This document shows positions 1-8,682 of a DNA stretch of 64,000 bases, one piece after another. Below the pieces are notes generated by a model, which worked only from the letters and a program-made list of their open reading frames with translations, did no database searches and was not told where the DNA came from. The DNA is from Ruminococcus sp. NK3A76 (GTDB lineage: Bacteria > Bacillota > Clostridia > Oscillospirales > Ruminococcaceae), in contig NZ_JMMA01000002.1 in assembly GCF_000686125.1 (NCBI RefSeq), forward strand, positions 558,001 to 622,000, written 5' to 3'. The position numbers and the translations under genes were made by a program. Within the stretch, counting starts at the first letter, position 1. Each line of letters opens with the position of its first letter.

Positions 1-378
1 ATTGGTAGGCACATGAGAATCAGAGCCGTCAACAGCAAAAAGACGGTAGCCCTTATACAGATATTTTTTCTTGTTATCCGTAGTCGCTGAAACCAATCGG
101 TCAAACAGAGCTTCAAACGCAGATGGCTTTATCTTAGCCCGAGCCTGAACAAAGGCAGAAGGCGTAGGGGTATTCTTTTTGAAATCAAAATACGGCAGCA
201 ACTCGTGAGAGAGCGATCTGTCTTCCATAAGAAGCAGAGCCTTGAAAATATCCCGGGGCTTGAATTTGCCTTTTCGGGTAAAATTGCTTTTTGATGAAAC
301 GAAAAATTCATCACGCTGCGAACAGATAACGTCAATAATATCCCATAAAGTTTTTCTCAATCTTCCTGCATATTTCAT
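1..378 (-). CDS. IS4-family transposase, N-terminal part only (partial at window edge)
   Basis: This is the first 126 codons of the transposase encoded complete at 672-2003; the reading is the same, starting at the ATG on the minus strand at 378-376 with an AAGGAGG ribosome site just upstream. The visible part covers the N-terminal helical region and the segment before the first catalytic Asp. The remainder is outside the window, so whether this copy is intact cannot be said. Confidence 0.9.
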   Translation of the reverse strand, partial: MKYAGRLRKTLWDIIDVICSQRDEFFVSSKSNFTRKGKFKPRDIFKALLLMEDRSLSHELLPYFDFKKNTPTPSAFVQARAKIKPSAFEALFDRLVSATTDNKKKYLYKGYRLFAVDGSDSHVPTN

Positions 379-529
379 AATGAAAACCTCCTTGAAACGG
401 TAAAAACTATACCTATTTAAAAGGGTTTAATTGCCGCAGGCAATTAAACCGCAGATTTTCATCAATTTGTCAAGTGGTTTTCTGTAAAGTTTTCATTTTG
501 TACATATTTCGGTTGACTTAATGGGATTG
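1..529 (-). mobile_element. IS4-family insertion sequence, copy A, cut by window start
   Basis: Bases 1-529 repeat bases 1626-2154, as far as can be compared by eye without a difference, so this is the transposase 5' part plus the outer end of a second copy of the same element. It ends with the terminal repeat GACTTAATGGGATTG at 515-529. Ten bases (530-539) separate it from the start of copy B, in the same orientation. The rest of the element lies before the window. Confidence 0.9.
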
Positions 530-671
530 TTTCATAAGACAATCCCATTAAGTCACCCCATTCCCGCCAGCACTCCACTTATAAAAATACAATAAAACTC
601 TAATATAAGGATATCAAGGCGCAGCAAAGCTGACGGTCATTTTGCCGCCTGAAAAAATATGAATTTCTCGG

Positions 672-2003
672 TCAGGCTATCCTGTAATTAAAATACACGT
701 CCCGCCTTGCACCCTTTATTCGTGGTTTGTCTCGTCCTTTTCGGATCGGCAGTATGAATGCTGATATGAGTGCAGAAATGTCAGACTGAATAACCTTCCC
801 CGATAAAAAGTTTCTGCATATCTGCACCGCCTGAGAAAGGTTTATCCTGTAGGCGTATTTCCTGCCATTTTTTGAACGCTTGATATCAACTTGACCTGTG
901 ATAAGCTGGCAAAAGTTGTACATCACCATTCTTGCATATATTTCCTGAAGTACACTGTCGGTTTTCTTAGAGTGATAATAATTCAGACCTATCGTGTGTT
1001 TCAGATCTCTGAATGATGTTTCTATCCCCCAGCGCATACCGTAGAGCTTTTTGATCTCAATAGGCGGAAACTTTTCCTTCGGCAGATTTGTCATTATGAC
1101 CTCATATTTTTCCTTGACCTTAAAGCGGACTATTCTTATCGGCAGCTCATAAAACTGTGGAGGAGCAGTGCGGTCAAAGCTTCTTGGAAGATAATCAAAT
1201 GCAGTTGTGATATGCTTTATCCTGTGATCATTATTCATCATTTCTTTGATATCTTGAGTATATCTTCTGGTTAATTGCAGCGTTATGCACTCATCAAAAA
1301 ATCTGTCCGGCAGACCAAGTCCGGCAGCAATACCTCTGCTGTCAATATCCTGTACCCTTATCAGAAACCTGTGCCCCGATTCGATAATATGCGCCATATC
1401 ATTGTATGACTCGTATCCTCTGTCAGCAATAAAAATGATAGGGATATCGTCATTTCGGTGCTTTTCGACCATTTCGATAAATGCCTCTCTTTCATCGCAG
1501 TTACGCTTTTTCTTGATCACAACATCTGTATATGTATGCCGCAAAAGGTCATACATGGCGTTGATGTGAAACAGATTGTAGTGCCTGCCGTTTGGATTAG
1601 AAAAATATGATGCCCGGTCATCGGGATTGGTAGGCACATGAGAATCAGAGCCGTCAACAGCAAAAAGACGGTAGCCCTTATACAGATATTTTTTCTTGTT
1701 ATCCGTAGTCGCTGAAACCAATCGGTCAAACAGAGCTTCAAACGCAGATGGCTTTATCTTAGCCCGAGCCTGAACAAAGGCAGAAGGCGTAGGGGTATTC
1801 TTTTTGAAATCAAAATACGGCAGCAACTCGTGAGAGAGCGATCTGTCTTCCATAAGAAGCAGAGCCTTGAAAATATCCCGGGGCTTGAATTTGCCTTTTC
1901 GGGTAAAATTGCTTTTTGATGAAACGAAAAATTCATCACGCTGCGAACAGATAACGTCAATAATATCCCATAAAGTTTTTCTCAATCTTCCTGCATATTT
2001 CAT
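672..2003 (-). CDS. IS4-family DDE transposase
   Basis: 443 residues, complete. It cuts and joins the element ends. The DDE triad context is visible: AVDGSD around residue 115 (first Asp), IADRGYES near 195 (second Asp), and the IS4-family signature Y-x2-R-x3-E-x6-K in YGMRWGIETSFRDLK around residue 323, which holds the catalytic Glu. The length is usual for IS4-group enzymes. The start ATG at 2003 follows an AAGGAGG site. No frameshift or stop interrupts it, so the element may still be active. Confidence 0.93.
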   Translation of the reverse strand: MKYAGRLRKTLWDIIDVICSQRDEFFVSSKSNFTRKGKFKPRDIFKALLLMEDRSLSHELLPYFDFKKNTPTPSAFVQARAKIKPSAFEALFDRLVSATTDNKKKYLYKGYRLFAVDGSDSHVPTNPDDRASYFSNPNGRHYNLFHINAMYDLLRHTYTDVVIKKKRNCDEREAFIEMVEKHRNDDIPIIFIADRGYESYNDMAHIIESGHRFLIRVQDIDSRGIAAGLGLPDRFFDECITLQLTRRYTQDIKEMMNNDHRIKHITTAFDYLPRSFDRTAPPQFYELPIRIVRFKVKEKYEVIMTNLPKEKFPPIEIKKLYGMRWGIETSFRDLKHTIGLNYYHSKKTDSVLQEIYARMVMYNFCQLITGQVDIKRSKNGRKYAYRINLSQAVQICRNFLSGKVIQSDISALISAFILPIRKGRDKPRIKGARRDVYFNYRIA

Positions 2004-2048
2004 AATGAAAACCTCCTTGAAACGGTAAAAACTATACCTATTTAAAAG

Positions 2049-2075
2049 GGTTTAATTGCCGCAGGCAATTAAACC
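2049..2075. promoter_or_regulatory. Perfect hairpin in the transposase leader (also at 424-450)
   Basis: Arms GGTTTAATTGCC and GGCAATTAAACC pair over 12 bp with a 3-nt loop, about 45 bp upstream of the transposase start. Insertion sequences often carry such a stem to stop translation of the transposase from outside transcripts; that role here is inferred. The same hairpin is in copy A. Confidence 0.55.
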
Positions 2076-2154
2076 GCAGATTTTCATCAATTTGTCAAGT
2101 GGTTTTCTGTAAAGTTTTCATTTTGTACATATTTCGGTTGACTTAATGGGATTG

Positions 2155-2803
2155 CGTGATAATCGCCTGCACAGATTTCTCCTCGTCAGATGTTTATGAA
2201 GTTATAAACGGTGATATCCCGGTGGTGACTATAGACCATACCTTTGAGATGCGCTCGTCTGTTCTTTCTAATAATGAACAGGGCATCGAGGAGCTGGTCG
2301 ATTATGCATACTCCTTAGGGCATAAGAAAATCGCTTATATCCAGGGAAACAGATCGGCGGTCGCTGAAAAGAGACTTAAAGGCTTTCTTCAGTCGATGAG
2401 CAGTAAGGGGCTTGAGATAAAGAGCGACTGGATACTCACAGCCGAATATCATAACCCCGAGCTTACATATAAGTATACAAAACAGCTGCTTGACAGCAAC
2501 GACAGACCGACCTGCATATTCATGCCGGATGATTACTCGGCGATAGGCGGATATAACGCCATAAAGGATATGGGGCTGACGATCGGTAAGGATGTATCGG
2601 TGGTCGGGTATGACGGGATAGCGTATGCAACGCTTGTTTCCCCGAAGCTGACGACATATGCACAGGATACCGAGAAGATCGGCATAGCGGCGGCAAAAAA
2701 ACTTGTGGCTCTGATAGAAGAACCGCAGACAACATTCCATGAGGTCATTACGATCGGCGGTAGCCTTGTAAAAGGTGAGTCGGTCGTGAAGATAAATCAA
2801 TAA
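2155..2803 (+). pseudogene. LacI-family sugar repressor, 5' part lost at the IS junction
   Basis: About 215 codons remain, matching the C-terminal ligand-binding domain of LacI/PurR repressors: a VVTID-type strand, a segment resembling GHKKIAYIQG, then PTCIFMPDDYSAIGGYNAI and VSVVGYDGIAYATLVSPKLTT, all typical blocks. The usual HTH and the first 110 or so residues are missing. The sequence starts abruptly at the IS end, so the IS pair most likely sits inside the gene, with the 5' part before the window. It lies directly upstream of a sugar ABC importer that it probably repressed. The GTG at 2156 is an ORF artefact, not a likely start. Confidence 0.85.
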
Positions 2804-2874
2804 AAGGCATTAGGTTTTTGGGAGACACCCAGAAATTATTAAAAACAAATGCATTTTTAAGGAGGAAATTTATT

Positions 2875-4335
2875 ATGACAAAGCTTAAGAGAATTCTTTG
2901 CGGCACAATGTGCCTCGCAATGGCAGGTTCAATGTTTACTGCTTGCGGTGACGACAGCAGCAGCAGCGGTAAGTCTGCTGAGGACGTAAAGCCCGCAGAG
3001 CAGAAGACAGAGGGTTCTGAGGACTCCAAGAACACTATCAAGATCTATGTATGGAACCAGGAGTTCCAGGGTCTCTTCAGAAGATACTATCCTGACTATG
3101 ATGCTGAGAAGTCCGGCTACGACACAGAGAAGCATGAAAAGACAGGTACAGGCGACGATTACCTCAAGGATGGCAAGAAGGTCGTTTGGGTAGTTAACGA
3201 CAACCAGGGCAACAACTATCAGGATAAGCTCGATACAGCTCTTAAGGCACAGTCTGAGTCTGATGACAAGGTTGATATGTTCCTTATCGAGGCTGACTAC
3301 GCTCTCAAGTATGTAAATTCACCTTACACACTTCCTCTTAAGGACATCGGTGTTACAGACGACGATATGAAGGATATGTATGACTATACAAAGCAGGTCG
3401 CTACATCTGCTGACGATACAATCCGTGCAGTATCCTGGCAGGCAACCCCTGGCCTCTTCGCTTACAGAAGAGATATCGCTAAGACCGTTCTCGGCACAGA
3501 CGAGCCCGATAAGGTACAGGCAGAGCTCGCTGACTGGGACAAGTTCGATGCAGTTGCTGAGAAGATGAACGCTAAGGGCTATCAGATGCTCTCCGGCTTC
3601 GATGACAGCTACCGTGTATTCTCCAACAACGTTGAGAAGCCTTGGGTAGACGGCGACAAAACTATCCAGATCGACGATCAGATCTGGAAGTGGGTTGACC
3701 AGACTAAGGATTACACAGACAAGGGCTACAACAACAAGACAACTCTCTGGGCTCCTGAGTGGTCTGCTGACCAGGGCCCGACAGGTAAGGTATTCGGCTT
3801 CTTCTACTCCACATGGGGCATCAACTTCACACTCGCTGAGAACTCCCTCGAGAAGTCCACTAAAGACGGCGGCAAGCAGGAAGTTGGTAACGGTCTCTAT
3901 GGTCAGTATGCAGTTTGCGAAGGCCCTGCAGCATTCTTCTGGGGCGGTACATGGCTCTGCTGCGCTGCTGGTTCCGACAACCAGGATATCGTTGCTGACA
4001 TCATGAAGAAGATGACCTGCGACAAGGATATCGCTAAGCAGCTCACACTTGACACTCTTGACTATACAAACAACAAGACAGCTATGCAGGAGATCGCTGA
4101 CGATGCTTCCTACGGCTCTGAGTTCCTCGGCGGCCAGAACCACATCAAGCTCTTCGCTGCTGCTGCTCCCAGCATCAAGATGGATAAGACAACTGAGTTT
4201 GACCAGGGTCTTAACGAGGCATTCCAGACAGCATTCCATGACTACTTCAACGGTACAGTTGATAAGGATACAGCTCTTGACAACTTCTACAAGGCAGCTC
4301 TCGAGAAGTATCCGAACCTCAAGAAGCCTGACTAA
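2875..4335 (+). CDS. Sugar ABC transporter substrate-binding lipoprotein (family 1)
   Basis: 486 residues, exported. A signal peptide with a lipobox-like segment (MAGSMFTAC, Cys about residue 22) is followed by a Ser/Asp-rich linker, so it should be lipid-anchored outside the membrane. The body resembles family 1 carbohydrate-binding proteins, with a VWVVNDNQGNNYQDKLDTAL start and conserved Trp-rich segments. An upstream ATG-like start at 2818 exists in frame, but AAGGAGG at 2859-2865 fits ATG 2875. Two permease genes follow. Codon use is strongly biased (AAG, CTC, GCT), suggesting high expression. The sugar cannot be told from sequence. Confidence 0.92.
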   Translation: MTKLKRILCGTMCLAMAGSMFTACGDDSSSSGKSAEDVKPAEQKTEGSEDSKNTIKIYVWNQEFQGLFRRYYPDYDAEKSGYDTEKHEKTGTGDDYLKDGKKVVWVVNDNQGNNYQDKLDTALKAQSESDDKVDMFLIEADYALKYVNSPYTLPLKDIGVTDDDMKDMYDYTKQVATSADDTIRAVSWQATPGLFAYRRDIAKTVLGTDEPDKVQAELADWDKFDAVAEKMNAKGYQMLSGFDDSYRVFSNNVEKPWVDGDKTIQIDDQIWKWVDQTKDYTDKGYNNKTTLWAPEWSADQGPTGKVFGFFYSTWGINFTLAENSLEKSTKDGGKQEVGNGLYGQYAVCEGPAAFFWGGTWLCCAAGSDNQDIVADIMKKMTCDKDIAKQLTLDTLDYTNNKTAMQEIADDASYGSEFLGGQNHIKLFAAAAPSIKMDKTTEFDQGLNEAFQTAFHDYFNGTVDKDTALDNFYKAALEKYPNLKKPD

Positions 4336-4375
4336 TTTAAGTCTCGTTGCGTAAAAATTATTGAAATTTCTGGAG

Positions 4376-4403
4376 TACGGGGTGGCGCCACCGCCATCCC
4401 GTA
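4376..4403 (+). promoter_or_regulatory. Intercistronic stem-loop between binding protein and permeases
   Basis: TACGGGGTGGCG pairs with CGCCATCCCGTA around a CCAC loop: 12 pairs including one G-T. No T run follows, so it is probably not a strong terminator. Stems at this place in sugar importer operons commonly raise the binding protein level over the permeases by stabilising the upstream message or by partial termination; that use is inferred. Confidence 0.65.
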
Positions 4404-4462
4404 TTCTTGAATTCTTTACTCTATGAAAGGAATTTTGCTATATTTTATAGCAGGGTGAGTAT

Positions 4463-5434
4463 ATGGCGTCATCAAATAAACACAAATCCATAAGCTATGC
4501 TAAATGGGGCTATTTCTTTATCTTACCTTTCTTTGTTGTCTATGCAATCTTTTCTCTCTATCCTATGTTCTCGACTATCCGTGACAGCTTCTATAAAAAG
4601 ATGACTGTTGGTCTTATCGAGTATCCTGAAGAGTTCGTTGGCGTAAACAACTACATTGATCTTTTCAAGGAAGGCGATATTTTTACCTATTTTGGCAATA
4701 CCTTTATTATCTGGATAATAGGCTTTATTCCCCAGATATTTATTGCACTTCTCCTTGCTTCTTGGTTTACAGACATTCGTCTTAAGCTCAAGGCACAGGG
4801 CTTCTTCAAAGTCGTGATCTATCTTCCTAACATAATCATGGCTGCAGCTGTATCAATGCTGTTCTTCTCGATCTTCGCAGACAGCGGTCCGATAAACGAC
4901 ATCTACAAGGACATCACAGGTGCTGAGGAATCCTACAGATTCTTTGCTCATGTCGGCAGTACAAGGATCGTTATCGCACTTATCAACTTTTTAATGTGGT
5001 TTGGTAATACTACCATACTCCTTATGGCGGCAATTATGGGTGTTGACCCTGCCCTCTACGAAGCAGCTGAGATCGACGGTGCTACACCTTCTCAGACCTT
5101 CTGGCAGATCACTATCCCTTCAATAAGACCTATCCTTATCTACGTTCTCGTTACATCGCTCATCGGCGGTGTTCAGATGTACGATATCCCGCAGATCATC
5201 ACTAACGGTCAGGGTAATCCTAACAGAACGAGCATGACAGTTGTTATGTATCTTAATAACCAGATCTCAGTAGGTAAGAACTACGGTAAGGCTGGTACTA
5301 TCTCGGTAGTTCTGTTCATCGTTGCAGCTGTTCTCTCACTCGGTGTAGCAGCATTCAATTCTAAGGATCAGATCGCTGAGCAAAGAGCTAAAAAGCTCAA
5401 GAAAAAGAAACTGAAGGGGGCATATAAGATATGA
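4463..5434 (+). CDS. Sugar ABC transporter permease (MalF/UgpA type)
   Basis: 323 residues with about six membrane spans. It carries the EAA loop that contacts the ATPase: EAAEIDGATPSQTFWQITIP, around residues 196-215. The N-terminal WGYFFILPFF segment is the first span. It overlaps the next permease gene by 4 bp, so the two are co-translated. No ATP-binding subunit is encoded here; a shared MsiK-like ATPase elsewhere in the genome is the usual arrangement for this class and is inferred. Confidence 0.92.
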   Translation: MASSNKHKSISYAKWGYFFILPFFVVYAIFSLYPMFSTIRDSFYKKMTVGLIEYPEEFVGVNNYIDLFKEGDIFTYFGNTFIIWIIGFIPQIFIALLLASWFTDIRLKLKAQGFFKVVIYLPNIIMAAAVSMLFFSIFADSGPINDIYKDITGAEESYRFFAHVGSTRIVIALINFLMWFGNTTILLMAAIMGVDPALYEAAEIDGATPSQTFWQITIPSIRPILIYVLVTSLIGGVQMYDIPQIITNGQGNPNRTSMTVVMYLNNQISVGKNYGKAGTISVVLFIVAAVLSLGVAAFNSKDQIAEQRAKKLKKKKLKGAYKI

Positions 5435-6309
5435 GTGCTAATACAACAGATCATGTAGGCGAGCACAGCAGTAAGACCACTCTTCTTGTCAGACGTATAG
5501 TTGCATATACTGTACTTGTTCTTCTTACTATTGTTGCGCTGTTCCCCTTCGTTATAATGATCATCAACTCGACACGTTCGCACCCGGATATCCAGAAGGG
5601 CTTCAAGTTTGTAATAGGCGGAAGCTTCGGTACAAACTTCAAGAACGTGTACAACAACACAGATATCCCGCTGTTAACCGGTCTTAAGAACTCATTCATC
5701 GTTGCAGGTTCCTGCACATTTCTGAGTACATATTTCTCGGCACTTACAGCTTACGGTATCCATGTTTATGAGTTCAGACTCAAGAAATTCGCTTTCGCAT
5801 TCATTCTCGTTATCATGATGGTTCCTGCACAGGTTTCCGCTCTCGGTTTCTACAGAATGATGTTCGACCTCGAACTCACAAACAACCTTCTCCCGCTTAT
5901 TATTCCGTCTATCGCTGCTCCTGCAACATTCTTCTTCATGAAGCAGTATATGGAATCCTCACTTCCTCTTGAAATAGTTGAGGCTGCCCGTATCGACGGC
6001 TGTAACGAGTTCCGCACCTTTAACTCGATAGTTATGCCTATCATGAAGCCGGCTATGGCTGTTCAGGGCATCTTCACTTTCGTTGCTAACTGGAACAACT
6101 ACTTCATTCCTTCTCTTATCATTGATAAGAAAGAGTTAAAGACACTCCCTATCATGGTCGCTCAGCTCAGATCTGCTGACTTCCTTAAGTTCGATATGGG
6201 TCAGGTTTACATGATGATCTTCATTGCAATTATCCCTGTTGTCGTGGTATATCTTGCACTTTCCAAGTTCATCATCAGAGGTATTGCTCTTGGTTCTGTA
6301 AAGGGCTGA
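5431..6309 (+). CDS. Sugar ABC transporter permease (MalG type)
   Basis: 292 residues and about six spans. Its EAA loop reads EAARIDGCNEFRTFNSIVMP (around residues 187-206), followed by PIMKPAMAVQGIF, typical of the second permease in CUT1 sugar importers. Start ATG 5431 overlaps the previous stop. Last gene of the operon: a strong terminator follows at 6321. Confidence 0.92.
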   Translation: MSANTTDHVGEHSSKTTLLVRRIVAYTVLVLLTIVALFPFVIMIINSTRSHPDIQKGFKFVIGGSFGTNFKNVYNNTDIPLLTGLKNSFIVAGSCTFLSTYFSALTAYGIHVYEFRLKKFAFAFILVIMMVPAQVSALGFYRMMFDLELTNNLLPLIIPSIAAPATFFFMKQYMESSLPLEIVEAARIDGCNEFRTFNSIVMPIMKPAMAVQGIFTFVANWNNYFIPSLIIDKKELKTLPIMVAQLRSADFLKFDMGQVYMMIFIAIIPVVVVYLALSKFIIRGIALGSVKG

Positions 6310-6320
6310 TTTGTAAAATT

Positions 6321-6354
6321 AAAAGCGTCTGCATCTTGCAGGCGCTTTTTTTGT
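6321..6354 (+). terminator. Rho-independent terminator of the sugar importer operon
   Basis: AAAGCGTCTGCA and TGCAGGCGCTTT form a long stem with a TCT loop, followed by TTTTTTTG. Confidence 0.88.
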
Positions 6355-6371
6355 GTGGGTATAATAATAAT

Positions 6372-6405
6372 GGCTGCCAATCATGTGACCGGCAGCCTTT
6401 TTGGA
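6372..6405. terminator. Second hairpin between convergent genes
   Basis: GGCTGCC and GGCAGCC pair over a 12-nt loop and are followed by TTTTTGG on the plus strand. It sits just after the first terminator and just before the end of leuA on the other strand; it may back up termination. Confidence 0.55.
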
Positions 6406-6412
6406 TTTTGGT

Positions 6413-8077
6413 TTATTTATCAAGTGCGTTGTTGATAGCAGATACGAGAGCCTTTATCGAAGAAACGATAATATCAGAGTTCCTGCCGACGCCCCAGAAC
6501 ACCTCATTTCCGACATTTATGCCGACATATGATACAGCCTCGGAGGTGGACTTGCGCTCGAGTGCGTGCTCGGTGTAGGTGTCGATGTTGAAGTCTATAT
6601 CGAGTATCTTTGATAAGCAGTTTGCAACAGCGTCAAGTCTGCCGTTGCCCTCAGCCTGTGCTTCAAGTATCTTGCCCTTTAAGTTGACTCTTACAGCAGC
6701 GCCGATAACGCCCTCAGCCTTCTGGACATAATGCGCTTCCTCGATGTTGAGGATATCGTTCTTGTTGAGATATGCTTCCTTGAATATCGAGTATACCTCG
6801 TCGGGCTTGAGCTCCTTGTGTGCTCTGTCGGAAACGCCCTTGACCTTGTAGCCGAAGTTCTCTCTCATCTTCTTGGGGAGGTCATAGCCAAACTGGTTCT
6901 GTAAAATATAGCCAATTCCGCCCTTGCCCGACTGGGAATTTATCCTGATAACGTCGCCGTCGTACTCTCTGCCGACATCGTGCGGGTCGATAGGGAGGTA
7001 GGGAACTGTCCACTGGTGGAGGTTCTTTTCCTTTCTCCAGTTCATGCCCTTTGCGATAGCGTCCTGATGCGAGCCGGAGAATGCAGCAAACACGAGTGCG
7101 CCGCAGTAGGGGCTTCTTACATTTACCTTCATGCGTGTAACTCTCTCATAGAGCTCAACGAGCGAAGGCATATCCGAGAAGTCGAGCTCGGGGTCAACGC
7201 CGTGGCTGAACATATTCATAGCGAGTGTGATGATGTCAACATTGCCTGTTCTCTCGCCGTTGCCGAAGCAGGTGCCTTCTATTCTGTCTGCGCCTGCGAG
7301 TAAGCCAAGCTCGGAATCAGCAACTGCACTGCCCCTGTCGTTGTGGGGATGGAGCGATACGATGACATTCTCTCTGTTGTGGAGCACAGAGCACATATAC
7401 TCTATCTGCGAAGCATAAACGTGCGGCAAGCTCATCTCAACTGTTACAGGGAGATTGATGATGACTTTATTCTCAGGTGTTGGCTGCCAGATGTCAATTA
7501 CTGCGTTGCAGATGTCTCTTGCAAACTCCATCTCTGTGCCTGTGAAGCTCTCGGGAGAGTACTCAAAGGTGATGTTGCCCTTTGCCTTTTTCTTGTATTC
7601 GTTGCAGAGTGTAGCACCGTCGGTAGCAATCTTGATTATATCTTCCTTGTTCTTTTTGAACACCTGCTCACGCTGTGCAACAGATGTCGAGTTGTAGAGG
7701 TGAACTACTGCGTTCTTAGCGCCGTCGATAGCCTCAAATGTCTTTTTGATGATGTGCTCTCTTGACTGTGTGAGCACCTGGATAGTTACATCATCAGGTA
7801 TCATATTCTTCTCGATAAGTGTGCGGCAGAACTCATATTCAGTGTCAGATGCAGCCGGGAAGCCTATCTCTATCTCCTTGAAGCCGATGTTTACAAGCTT
7901 TGTGAAGAATTCGAGCTTTTCCTCTAAGCTCATGGGGATAATGAGCGCCTGGTTGCCGTCACGGAGGTCAACAGAGCACCATGCAGGAGCCTTGTCGATG
8001 TATTCTTTCTTGACCCATTCAAAGCAGGGTACGGGGGGCATGAAATAGCCTCTCTGGTATTTATCAAAGTTTTTCAT
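6413..8077 (-). CDS. leuA: 2-isopropylmalate synthase
   Basis: 554 residues. It condenses acetyl-CoA with 2-oxoisovalerate as the first committed step of leucine synthesis, in the cytosol. The HMGL-like barrel is clear: SVDLRDGNQAL near residue 36 (metal-binding Asp), GFKEIEIGFPAAS, and HPHNDRGSAVADSELG with the two metal-binding His near residue 243. The C-terminal part has the LeuA regulatory fold (EGNGRLDAVANCL, then DFNIDTYTEHAL). The length matches the long LeuA subfamily. It stands alone with a T-box leader, so leucine availability most likely controls it. Confidence 0.95.
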   Translation of the reverse strand: MKNFDKYQRGYFMPPVPCFEWVKKEYIDKAPAWCSVDLRDGNQALIIPMSLEEKLEFFTKLVNIGFKEIEIGFPAASDTEYEFCRTLIEKNMIPDDVTIQVLTQSREHIIKKTFEAIDGAKNAVVHLYNSTSVAQREQVFKKNKEDIIKIATDGATLCNEYKKKAKGNITFEYSPESFTGTEMEFARDICNAVIDIWQPTPENKVIINLPVTVEMSLPHVYASQIEYMCSVLHNRENVIVSLHPHNDRGSAVADSELGLLAGADRIEGTCFGNGERTGNVDIITLAMNMFSHGVDPELDFSDMPSLVELYERVTRMKVNVRSPYCGALVFAAFSGSHQDAIAKGMNWRKEKNLHQWTVPYLPIDPHDVGREYDGDVIRINSQSGKGGIGYILQNQFGYDLPKKMRENFGYKVKGVSDRAHKELKPDEVYSIFKEAYLNKNDILNIEEAHYVQKAEGVIGAAVRVNLKGKILEAQAEGNGRLDAVANCLSKILDIDFNIDTYTEHALERKSTSEAVSYVGINVGNEVFWGVGRNSDIIVSSIKALVSAINNALDK

Positions 8078-8220
8078 AGTATCTTTCCTTTCTGTTTTCG
8101 TCAGATAAGCTGTTGTGTCGTGTCCGGTAAAAAAGCCGGCTTCAAAGTCGCACCTTGCCGCCGCAGGGCAGGAGCATATTCTTTTGTGTTCTCATATATC
8201 CGCCCTCACTTTCAGCAAAT

Positions 8221-8560
8221 AAAAAACCCCATCTTCCTAAATGAAGACGAGGATAATACCCGTGTTACCACTTCAATTCACGCACAGCTCACACTGTACG
8301 CCTTAGCCGTATCTGTTATAATACGCTTCCCTGTAACGTGAGAAACACGTTCAAGACTACTTGACCTGACCTTTATGGTATATATAAACACCATACAGCA
8401 CCGCTGCACCGCCGTACTGCCACACCTGACCGGCCGCTTCACCTTGACTGCTCGGGGAGGAGTTATTACTTATCACATCTGCCGCCTTGCACCGACCGCC
8501 GGCTCTCTGAAAGCTGCTCTAAGCGTTTGTTCCCTTCATCGCATTTGTTAACTATAATAT
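8221..8560 (-). promoter_or_regulatory. T-box riboswitch leader of leuA (probably leucine-specific)
   Basis: Read on the minus strand the leader has a GATGAAGG start, the stem I CAGAGAG element, a distal specifier region, the T-box core AAGTGGTAACACGGG (about 8258-8272) that forms the antiterminator, and a terminator stem CCTCGTCTTC / GAAGATGGGG with TTTTTT at 8221-8252. A CTC Leu codon at 8462-8460 lies where the specifier is expected, though the loop assignment is by eye. Uncharged tRNA-Leu would favour read-through into leuA. Confidence 0.88.
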
Positions 8561-8561
8561 T

Positions 8562-8590
8562 ATTATATTATATAACTTGCGCTTTGTCAA
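8562..8590 (-). promoter_or_regulatory. Sigma-A promoter of leuA
   Basis: TTGACA (8590-8585), a 17-bp spacer and TATAAT (8567-8562), both perfect consensus hexamers, placing the start of transcription just ahead of the T-box. Confidence 0.9.
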
Positions 8591-8616
8591 GTACTTCAAA
8601 TTTTTTTTACAATTTA

Positions 8617-8645
8617 TTGACACAGAGCCGCTAAAGGTGTATAAT
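8617..8645 (+). promoter_or_regulatory. Sigma-A promoter of galT
   Basis: TTGACA (8617-8622), a 17-bp spacer and TATAAT (8640-8645), divergent from the leuA promoter with only 26 bp between the two -35 boxes. Confidence 0.88.
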
Positions 8646-8682
8646 ATAAGTGTATAAATATTTTTAAGAGAGGTATCCTTTT

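Larger units (their letters stand above)
540..2154 (-). mobile_element. IS4-family insertion sequence, complete copy B (1615 bp)
   Basis: Terminal inverted repeats of 15 bp are seen: CAATCCCATTAAGTC at 540-554 and GACTTAATGGGATTG at 2140-2154. The single gene inside is a YREK-type transposase. Copy A lies 10 bp away in the same orientation. The bases between the copies (530-539, TTTCATAAGA) and those after copy B (CGTGATAATC) are not a direct repeat, so no target duplication is visible for copy B alone. Its right end lies inside a LacI-family gene. Confidence 0.9.

Noticed and set aside
530-539. 10-bp target duplication of the IS
   Set aside because: TTTCATAAGA before copy B does not match CGTGATAATC after it.
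2156-2803. Reading the LacI fragment as a complete small regulator from GTG 2156
   Set aside because: No HTH, no ribosome site, and the start falls 1 bp after the IS end; it is a truncated gene.
3319-4239. 306-codon open frame on the minus strand across the sugar-binding protein gene
   Set aside because: It is antisense to a gene with strong codon bias, which keeps the opposite frame open. No ribosome site or domain pattern.
4376-4403. Full terminator between binding protein and permeases
   Set aside because: The stem is strong but no T run follows, and the permeases need read-through.
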